The notes beneath the pieces were generated by a model that saw nothing but the letters and a program-made list of their open reading frames with translations, ran no database searches and had not been told where the DNA came from. Shown piece after piece: positions 1 through 5,278 of a stretch of DNA of 21,729 nt (positions within the stretch are counted from its first letter, which is position 1; every line of letters begins with the position of its first letter). The stretch lies in assembly GCA_937928295.1 (NCBI GenBank), contig CALEYY010000248.1, positions 1-21,729 on the forward strand, read 5' to 3'. This stretch comes from an uncultured Moraxellaceae bacterium. GTDB taxonomy: Bacteria > Pseudomonadota > Gammaproteobacteria > Pseudomonadales > Moraxellaceae. The translations under genes and the position numbers were made by a program.

Positions 1-310
1 CGCCCTGTTCGCGCATCATGGCAAGGCCAAATTCGACACCGCCAAGACTCAAGCCCATGGCATCGCTGGTGCCACCGTTCAAGCCTGCGAATGCACTGGC
101 GTTGGAGGCCCCGATGGTCAGGACATCCACATCTTGCGGGGTACTGGCACCCGTCAACTGGATTTGTTCAATGGACTTGCGCAGAGCAAATCCGCCATCG
201 ACTTGCAAGAATCCGTAGGCATCCACTGTCAGTTGGCCACGGGCCTCCAACAGTTCGCCCTTGGACGCATCCATGTTCAGGGTCAGGGTTTGGGCATTTA
301 CGCCAAGGCC
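1..310 (-). CDS. Fragment of a large repetitive surface adhesin-like protein (partial, open at the left edge)
   Basis: Read on the minus strand, about 100 codons are open from near base 310 to base 1. The peptide has the style of very large secreted repeat proteins (LEPR-XLL/VCBS-type giant adhesins): alternating hydrophobic beta-strand residues and phrases such as AQTLTLNMDASKGELLEARG, LTVDAYGFLQVDGGFALRKS, VDVLTIGASNASAFAGLNGG and LSLGGVEFGLAMM. No start or stop lies inside the window, so it is an internal piece. The plus strand is also open here, but its translation (His-, Cys- and Gln-rich, no motif) looks like an antisense shadow. The right boundary is approximate, placed where the adhesin-like pattern stops and plus-strand codon structure begins. 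The identification rests on resemblance only. A gene remnant or a misassembled end are both possible. Confidence 0.5.
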
Positions 311-1330
311 AAACCGAGCGTGTTGAGTGGAAATCCGATTCCGGTGCGTCCCGTGGATGTTCTGGCTCCTTTGGCCTTGAAGAAGCTCGGTGTGCGAGTG
401 CAGCCGGCGAATGCCGTGCGCGCTTACAACGAGGCCATCTATCGCGAGACCGGCATCGAGAACATTGCCTGCATGGTCGAGAAGCCGACACTCGATTCCT
501 TCAATGCCATCTGCAAACACGAAGCCGTGCGCCTGCTGCTCATCACCGGCCCTAACATGGGCGGTAAATCGACCTACATGCGACAGACCGCGCTCATCGT
601 GCTGCTTGCCCATGTCGGCAGCTTCGTGCCCGCCAGCGCGGCGGTGATCGGCCCGGTCGATCGCATCTTCACCCGCATCGGCTCCTCGGATGACCTCGCC
701 TCCGGCCGTTCCACCTTCATGGTGGAGATGACCGAGGCCGCCAACATCCTGCACAACGCCACGCCCGACAGCCTGGTCATCATGGATGAGATCGGCCGTG
801 GCACCAGTACCTTCGATGGCTTGTCGCTGGCTTGGGCCGCCGCCGAATTCCTCGCCGCCGACCGCCGCTCGCTGACACTGTTTGCCACCCATTACTTCGA
901 GCTCACCGCCCTCGCCGATCAGCTCGATGGCGTCATCAATGTGCATCTGTCCGCCGTCGAGCACGAAGGTCATGTTGTCTTCCTGCACAGCGTCAAGCCT
1001 GGCCCCGCCAGCCAGAGCTACGGCCTGCAAGTCGCTCAGCTCGCCGGCATTCCGGCCGCCGTCATCGCCGCCGCTCGCCTCAAGTTGCAGCAGCTGGAAA
1101 TGCAGAGCGTTGCAATGCAAAGCGGCACAATGCAAGGCACGAGCATGAAAGGCACAGAGCAAGCCATCGTGACCGGCGCATCCGCAAAACCGGCCGCTGC
1201 GCATCAGCCCGACCTCTTTGCCACCCGCTTTCCCAGCGAAATCGAGCTGCGCCTGCGTGACATCGACCCGGATAGCCTGACACCCCGCGCCGCCCATGAG
1301 CTGATTTATGCCCTGAAACAACTGCTCTAG
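302..1330 (+). CDS. mutS: DNA mismatch repair protein MutS, C-terminal ATPase part, joined in frame to an unrelated N-terminal stretch
   Basis: From about base 510 to the stop at 1328-1330 the frame encodes the MutS ABC-type ATPase domain, which couples mismatch recognition to MutL recruitment. It has the Walker A motif TGPNMGGKST (about 547-576), the DDLASGRSTFMVEMTE signature, Walker B VIMDEIGRGTS (about 778-810), the H-loop ATHYFELTAL and the C-terminal helix-turn-helix region ending LDPDSLTPRAAHE-like. QPDLF near 1205-1220 fits a beta-clamp-binding motif. Normal MutS is about 850 residues; only about 270 are present. Upstream codons (302-510, including NAVRAYNEAIYRETGIENIA) do not resemble the MutS clamp or lever domains, although codon use looks genuine. 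The frame is open to base 2, so no true start can be assigned. As it stands the gene lacks the mismatch-binding and lever domains. Either the left end is misassembled or mutS is broken. Confidence 0.85.
   Translation, partial: AKAKPSVLSGNPIPVRPVDVLAPLALKKLGVRVQPANAVRAYNEAIYRETGIENIACMVEKPTLDSFNAICKHEAVRLLLITGPNMGGKSTYMRQTALIVLLAHVGSFVPASAAVIGPVDRIFTRIGSSDDLASGRSTFMVEMTEAANILHNATPDSLVIMDEIGRGTSTFDGLSLAWAAAEFLAADRRSLTLFATHYFELTALADQLDGVINVHLSAVEHEGHVVFLHSVKPGPASQSYGLQVAQLAGIPAAVIAAARLKLQQLEMQSVAMQSGTMQGTSMKGTEQAIVTGASAKPAAAHQPDLFATRFPSEIELRLRDIDPDSLTPRAAHELIYALKQLL
1100..1159 (+). repeat. Four degenerate 15-bp direct repeats inside mutS
   Basis: Four consecutive 15-nt units start at 1100, 1115, 1130 and 1145, each beginning ATG(C/A)A(G/A). 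They encode MQSVA, MQSGT, MQGTS and MKGTE. They sit in the linker between the ATPase core and the C-terminal region of MutS, where length varies among homologues. The unit length is a multiple of three, so copy changes keep the frame. Confidence 0.7.
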
Positions 1331-1357
1331 CGCGCTCACTCAATTACCAGCGCTCAA

Positions 1358-1386
1358 TTGCCAGCGTAGCGCGCGGGCAGTAAACT
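1358..1386 (+). promoter_or_regulatory. Candidate sigma-70 promoter of fdxA
   Basis: TTGCCA (1358-1363) and TAAACT (1381-1386) are separated by 17 bases. They match the -35 and -10 consensus at 5/6 and 4/6 positions. Transcription would start near 1393, about 28 bases before the fdxA ATG. This fits the break between mutS and fdxA but was found by eye only. Confidence 0.45.
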
Positions 1387-1420
1387 TGCCGCCATTGAAA
1401 TGCACCCAGAGATTTAAGAC

Positions 1421-1744
1421 ATGGCATTTGTCGTTACTGAAAACTGCATCAAGTGCAAATACCAAGATTGCGTGGAAGTCTGCCCGGTCGATTGTTTCTA
1501 CGAAGGCCCGAACTTCCTCGTCATTCATCCGGACGAATGCATCGACTGCGCGCTCTGTGAACCTGAGTGCCCGGCTAACGCCATTTTCTCGGAAGATGAA
1601 GTGCCTGCCGATCAGAAGCAGTTCATCAAGCTCAATGCTGAATTGGCTGAAGTCTGGCCAAACATCACGGAAATCGGCGAGCGCCCGGCCGATGGCAAAG
1701 AGTGGGATGGCAAAGCTGGCAAGTTCGCGCTGCTGGAACGCTGA
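1421..1744 (+). CDS. fdxA: 7Fe-8S ferredoxin FdxA
   Basis: This 107-residue protein is a cytoplasmic electron carrier of the Azotobacter ferredoxin I type. Cysteines at 9, 12, 17, 21 and 25 and at 40, 43, 46 and 50 reproduce the family spacing. By comparison with the family, C9, C17 and C50 would bind the 3Fe-4S cluster and C21, C40, C43 and C46 the 4Fe-4S cluster. The length and the acidic C-terminal tail are normal. Placement directly after mutS is the order known from Pseudomonas and relatives. A candidate promoter lies just upstream and a strong terminator follows 11 bases after the stop, so it is probably monocistronic. The physiological partner cannot be told from sequence. Confidence 0.95.
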   Translation: MAFVVTENCIKCKYQDCVEVCPVDCFYEGPNFLVIHPDECIDCALCEPECPANAIFSEDEVPADQKQFIKLNAELAEVWPNITEIGERPADGKEWDGKAGKFALLER

Positions 1745-1754
1745 GTCGCAAGAT

Positions 1755-1794
1755 GCACAAACAAAAAAAGAGCCAATTGGCTCTTTTTTTGTGC
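1755..1794. terminator. Strong bidirectional Rho-independent terminator after fdxA
   Basis: The core GAGCCAATTGGCTC is a perfect palindrome. It is flanked by seven As on the left and seven Ts on the right, and the pairing extends outward to GCAC...GTGC. It therefore gives a stem with a U-tract on either strand. It starts 10 bases after the fdxA stop. Confidence 0.9.
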
Positions 1795-2247
1795 GACCAC
1801 TCTTATAAAAGAACGGCTAACGATACAAGGATCGGCACCGATCATCCTGACATTCCTTGGTGCAATGGCAACCCTCGCCAACGACCACAAACCGGGACTC
1901 CTCCCTGAGTCAGCCATCCATCGGCTGTCCAAACTGCTTGCGGGCAATCTTGCCCATCCCTGCATCCCCTGTATCCCGACAGGGCATTCCATTTTTGCGG
2001 CTTACTTCCCGTGAGCTGCCATCCTTGAACACCTTCAGGATAGCGGGTTAGACGCGAGACTCAAGTCAGACGCTGACAGCAAAAATACCAGCGAGAAGCA
2101 AAATAGGAATAAAAAACAATGGTATAGGGTCAAACACCAGCTCAAGTGGCTATTATTTTCAGTAATCGCTGACAGGCAATGTAGGAATTTACTTACAAGA
2201 AAGTCCCTAAGAGACGCCATGAGAAAGTGATTAATTAAAGTTCACGC
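1795..2247. other. Gene-poor, partly AT-rich intergenic region
   Basis: No convincing coding frame is present on either strand: the short open frames lack family motifs, good starts and consistent codon use. Two small inverted repeats are visible, GATCGGCACCGATC at 1830-1843 and a hairpin at about 2021-2041 (ATCC-T-TGAA, loop CACC, TTCA-GGAT). From about 2050 on the sequence becomes AT-rich. In Pseudomonas rpoS often follows fdxA, but nothing like it is here. Confidence 0.5.
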
Positions 2248-2276
2248 AAAAAAAAGGGAACACAACTTGTGCTCCC
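2248..2276 (-). terminator. Rho-independent terminator of the rstAB operon
   Basis: On the minus strand GGGAGCACA, loop AGT, TGTGTTCCC forms a nine-pair stem (one G-U), followed immediately by eight Ts. It lies about 140 bases past the rstB stop, oriented to end the rstA-rstB transcript. Confidence 0.85.
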
Positions 2277-2414
2277 TAGCAATAAATCCACTTACACCAT
2301 TCGCCTCAACCATCAAGTGCCTGCTTCACACTCATGGCATAAGGATATTGAAAATAACCGTCCGAAAAATAGGACACTTGTTGGTTTTTTATGTTTTTTT
2401 GTAACGCGTTTTTC

Positions 2415-4028
2415 TTAGCCGCGACGACGTGGCCAGCGCATGGTGAAGGCCGCACCACCCAGACTTTCGCTCGCCGTGACACGGATATCGCCCGCAAACC
2501 AAAATACGATTCTGTTCACAATCGACAAGCCTAGCCCATAGCCACCAGTACTGCGGGTACGGCTGTCATCGAGACGCGTGAAAGGCTCGAAGATGCGACT
2601 GCGCTGATCTTCCGGAATACCCATCCCATCATCCTCGACCAATAGCACCACCTGATCCCCATCCAGGGCACAAGTGACTCGCACTACCGTATTGGCATAG
2701 CGCAAGGCATTACCAACCAGATTCTGAATGACACGATGGATGTAGCGCGGCACGGCATCCACCACTAGCTTGTCAGGCACTACGACCTCCAGTCGTACAG
2801 GCTTGCGCAGTGCCTCTGTCTCACGCTGTATGCGCTGCATCAGGGCCACCATGTCGATTGGCTCAAAGGCCAGATCCGGTGTTCCTTTTTCTAAATTGGC
2901 ATAGGTCAGGATTTCATCAATCAACTGGTTAAGCTGCTCGACATCTTCATCAAGACGCTCAAGCTGTTCATAACGATGCTCGATATCTTCGCTTTCAGCC
3001 AGCATTTCCATGCCAAAGCGCAAGCGCGCCAAGGGTGTTCGCAGCTCATGGGATACCGCCTGTGTCAGCTCGCGCTGCGCATCCAGCAAACGCTGGATGT
3101 GACCCGCCATATGATTGAGCGTTTGAGCCAAACGACCGATTTCATCCGTGCCCTGCATTTCAACACGCGCCGACAAGTCGCCCTCGCGAATACGCTCCAG
3201 CGTACCCTCAATGGCTTGTATACGCAGCTCGAAAATATGAATCAGTCCGTACGACGCCAACGTGATTAGCAGCAATGCCAGCACAGATGCCATGATCACC
3301 AATGGCAGAGGGATCGCCTCAAACAACTCCATCGGCCCCAAGCGCAACAATTTTCCAGGTATTGATTGGCTTGGCGCATAAACCGTGATCGCCGAACGGC
3401 CGGAAGCCGTAAGCTCCTTGAAACGCACGACAATTTCATCCTGACGCAAGCGTCGCTGCTGCTCGCTGTCGAGACCAGCCTCATCGAAAGGAACCAGGCT
3501 CATGGGGAAGCCTATGTAAGGCGCCATAATACGCAAGCGCAGATCTTCTTGGTCAGGGTAATTCGATAAGTCCTCGAGATAAAACGTTGCCGCCGCACGC
3601 GCCTGCTTCTCGCCAATCCCCGCAAGTTCGGACTCAAGATAGACCGGGTTGCCAGGGCGCGGCACCTTGATCCAGATCTGGCTGTGATCATCGTCGACGC
3701 GCTGCGCAATCGCCAAGCCTTTTGTCAAGCGCTCGCGCTCATGCTCGGAAGGAGTGAAGGGAAGTGTGCTAACCAACCTCAGCGGAGTACCCATAAGCGT
3801 TTCGGCATCCTGCAGCCAGAGCGACAGGTTGTCTTCGCTTTGACGAGCAATGGCAATCGCCGTGATGTGATACAGCGCCGTTGCCATACCTTCAGTGTAG
3901 CGCTGAGCACGTTCACTATTGATATAGCTTAGTCCGCCATAGGATGCCAAGCCGACAACAACAATCGCTAACAGCATGCCACCATAAATGGTGGCAAAAA
4001 TGCTGTGTGGCTTGAAGCGACGCCACAT
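2415..4028 (-). CDS. rstB: Sensor histidine kinase, RstB-like
   Basis: This 537-residue inner-membrane kinase would autophosphorylate on histidine and pass phosphate to the adjacent RstA-like regulator. Order of parts: transmembrane segment about 11-33, periplasmic sensor region about 35-238, second transmembrane segment about 239-266, HAMP about 266-318, HisKA with SHELRTPLARLRF (phospho-acceptor H327), then HATPase_c with the N-box NLVGNALRYA (N440), G1 DDGMGI (466-471) and G2 GGYGLGLSI (495-503). All catalytic motifs look intact. The periplasmic domain is large, and its signal is unknown. The ATG follows the rstA stop after 2 bases, so translation is probably coupled. E. coli RstB (433 residues) is shorter, mainly in the sensor part, so the ligand need not be the same. 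Confidence 0.9.
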   Translation of the reverse strand: MWRRFKPHSIFATIYGGMLLAIVVVGLASYGGLSYINSERAQRYTEGMATALYHITAIAIARQSEDNLSLWLQDAETLMGTPLRLVSTLPFTPSEHERERLTKGLAIAQRVDDDHSQIWIKVPRPGNPVYLESELAGIGEKQARAAATFYLEDLSNYPDQEDLRLRIMAPYIGFPMSLVPFDEAGLDSEQQRRLRQDEIVVRFKELTASGRSAITVYAPSQSIPGKLLRLGPMELFEAIPLPLVIMASVLALLLITLASYGLIHIFELRIQAIEGTLERIREGDLSARVEMQGTDEIGRLAQTLNHMAGHIQRLLDAQRELTQAVSHELRTPLARLRFGMEMLAESEDIEHRYEQLERLDEDVEQLNQLIDEILTYANLEKGTPDLAFEPIDMVALMQRIQRETEALRKPVRLEVVVPDKLVVDAVPRYIHRVIQNLVGNALRYANTVVRVTCALDGDQVVLLVEDDGMGIPEDQRSRIFEPFTRLDDSRTRSTGGYGLGLSIVNRIVFWFAGDIRVTASESLGGAAFTMRWPRRRG

Positions 4029-4030
4029 GC

Positions 4031-4741
4031 TCAGACGTTGCCGCTGTCTTTCACAAACAGATAACCTTTACTGCGAACAGTCTTGATCATGCGCGGACTA
4101 TCGGGGTCATCGCCAATCTTGGGACGAATACGCGAAATACGCACATCGATCGAGCGATCCTGACCGTCATATTCAATGCCACGCAACTGCGTGAAAATGT
4201 CTTCGCGTGACAAGATGCGACCAGCATTTGATGCCAGCAACCAAAGCAAATCATATTCGGCGCTGGTGAACTCCACCATTTCGGTATCCAGCGTGACCGA
4301 ACGCGCGCCGTTATCGATGATCAGGTTGCCAAATACCAGGCGTTGATGCCCTACTTCCGGCTTGTCATTGCGGCGCAACTGGGCACGAATACGCGCCAGC
4401 AATACACGCGGCTGTACCGGTTTCGGCACATAATCATCGGCCCCCATTTCTAGGCCCAGAACCTGATCCATGTCATCCGTGCGTGCCGTCAGCATGATGA
4501 TGGGACGAGAGTAATGCGAGCGGACTTCACGACACACGGTCAGGCCATCGGCACCTGGCAGCATCAAATCAAGCACAACCAAGTCCGGCTGCTCTTCGAT
4601 AATACGGCGAATGGCACGCAGGCCATCACCTTCAATGCTGACCTCAAGTCCGTTGCGAATCAGATACTCCTGAGTCAGTTCAGCCAGACGCTGATCATCT
4701 TCGACGATCAAGATACGGTGGGGGGCTTCATGAGATGACAT
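4031..4741 (-). CDS. rstA: OmpR-family response regulator, RstA-like
   Basis: A 236-residue cytoplasmic transcription regulator. The receiver domain (about 8-122) has the acidic pair D15/D16, phospho-acceptor D58 in VVLDLMLPG, T85 and K107. The C-terminal winged helix (about 135-232) ends with the OmpR-type VRISRIRPKIGDD and IKTVRSKGYLF motifs. LRGIEYDGQDRSIDV closely resembles the RstA subgroup. The frame stays open upstream, but the ATG at 4741 is chosen because AAGGAG lies 8 bases before it and the receiver fold begins right after. It is first gene of a two-gene operon with rstB and divergent from nrdA. Regulated genes cannot be told from the window. Confidence 0.92.
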   Translation of the reverse strand: MSSHEAPHRILIVEDDQRLAELTQEYLIRNGLEVSIEGDGLRAIRRIIEEQPDLVVLDLMLPGADGLTVCREVRSHYSRPIIMLTARTDDMDQVLGLEMGADDYVPKPVQPRVLLARIRAQLRRNDKPEVGHQRLVFGNLIIDNGARSVTLDTEMVEFTSAEYDLLWLLASNAGRILSREDIFTQLRGIEYDGQDRSIDVRISRIRPKIGDDPDSPRMIKTVRSKGYLFVKDSGNV

Positions 4742-4783
4742 GCATCTAACTCCTTTCTCAACCCGGTAATTGTTATGAAACTT

Positions 4784-4813
4784 ATTATGAGTGGTGCATG
4801 GCCGTCTTGCTAA
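4784..4813 (-). promoter_or_regulatory. Candidate promoter of rstAB
   Basis: On the minus strand TTAGCA (4808-4813) and CATAAT (4784-4789) are spaced 18 bases apart and sit about 40 bases before the rstA ATG. The -35 match is modest. The call rests on position and the good -10. Confidence 0.3.
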
Positions 4814-4975
4814 ATGCGTACGACTTTTGTTGTGACTATACGGTATGGCTGCGTGCAGCCCAAGCCATCTGCACAGATTTGCCATAACACTACATCTTGT
4901 GGTTTACCGCAAGCCAACACGGAGCAATAGTACGACCCGCACTTATCCCTCGTCTTTACCCAGAGAGGCCACAGC

Positions 4976-4996
4976 TTACCCACAGAGTTATCCACA
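4976..4996 (+). promoter_or_regulatory. Tandem DnaA boxes upstream of nrdA
   Basis: TTACCCACA (4976-4984) and TTATCCACA (4988-4996) lie on the same strand with starts 12 bases apart. The second is a perfect match to the DnaA box consensus TTATNCACA and the first has one mismatch. In E. coli the nrdAB promoter is controlled by DnaA boxes, which ties dNTP supply to replication initiation. The same role is inferred here. Confidence 0.65.
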
Positions 4997-5044
4997 GAGC
5001 TCACCCCCAGAATCGGCTATGTGGTAGGTGTACTAGCCTAGCAA

Positions 5045-5060
5045 CCACTATATCTTGCGT
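5045..5060. promoter_or_regulatory. NrdR-box-like site 1
   Basis: CCACTATATCTTGCGT agrees with the NrdR box ACACWATATATWGTGT at 13 of 16 positions, including the central CWATAT and TWG. NrdR is the ATP-cone repressor of ribonucleotide reductase operons in bacteria. Confidence 0.55.
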
Positions 5061-5068
5061 TATTCACA
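5060..5068 (+). promoter_or_regulatory. Third DnaA box upstream of nrdA
   Basis: TTATTCACA matches TTATNCACA perfectly. It begins on the last base of the first NrdR-box-like site, so the two proteins could compete here. Confidence 0.5.
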
Positions 5069-5187
5069 AAAAAATAGTGGACAAGTCCGACACGATCATC
5101 CGATCATGTGTCGTGGAAAACAGCCCAGCCAAAGGCGCGCACCACAACTGATTCGTGCCAGAAAACACACGAATTCAAACAAAGAAC

Positions 5188-5203
5188 ACACAATATCTAG
5201 GGG
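5188..5203. promoter_or_regulatory. NrdR-box-like site 2
   Basis: ACACAATATCTAGGGG agrees with the NrdR box at 13 of 16 positions, with a perfect left half. It starts 143 bases from site 1, much farther than the roughly 31-bp spacing of classic NrdR box pairs, so each may act alone or by looping. Confidence 0.55.
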
Positions 5204-5278
5204 TTGGCATAGCCGCCCACTCCACCCGAGGATCCGGTCTTCTTTTACGTAGACCGCTAATTTGTGTCGAGGACTCTC

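Larger units (their letters stand above)
4742..5278. other. Divergent regulatory region between rstA and nrdA
   Basis: This 537-bp stretch has no supported gene. It holds the rstAB leader on the minus strand, three DnaA boxes, two NrdR-box-like sites and an inverted repeat at 5088-5113, all described separately. The many elements facing nrdA suggest a long, heavily regulated nrdAB control region. I could not find a convincing -35/-10 pair for nrdA. Confidence 0.6.

Noticed and set aside
2..301. Plus-strand frame upstream of mutS as the true MutS N-terminus
   Set aside because: The frame is open, but the peptide has no MutS features and the minus strand of the same bases gives a much more protein-like adhesin sequence.
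1612..1992. Minus-strand open frame of 126 codons overlapping the end of fdxA
   Set aside because: It reads through the terminator hairpin and antisense to fdxA, has no motif and uses unlikely codons.
4976..5068. DnaA-box cluster as a replication origin
   Set aside because: Only three boxes, no dnaA/dnaN or other origin-type neighbours, and a position before nrdA, where DnaA boxes are known to act as transcriptional control sites in E. coli.
5065..5080. A third NrdR box near the A-run
   Set aside because: Only the right half (TAGTGG) resembles the box; the left half is an A-run and the spacing to site 1 is not helical-phase compatible with known pairs.
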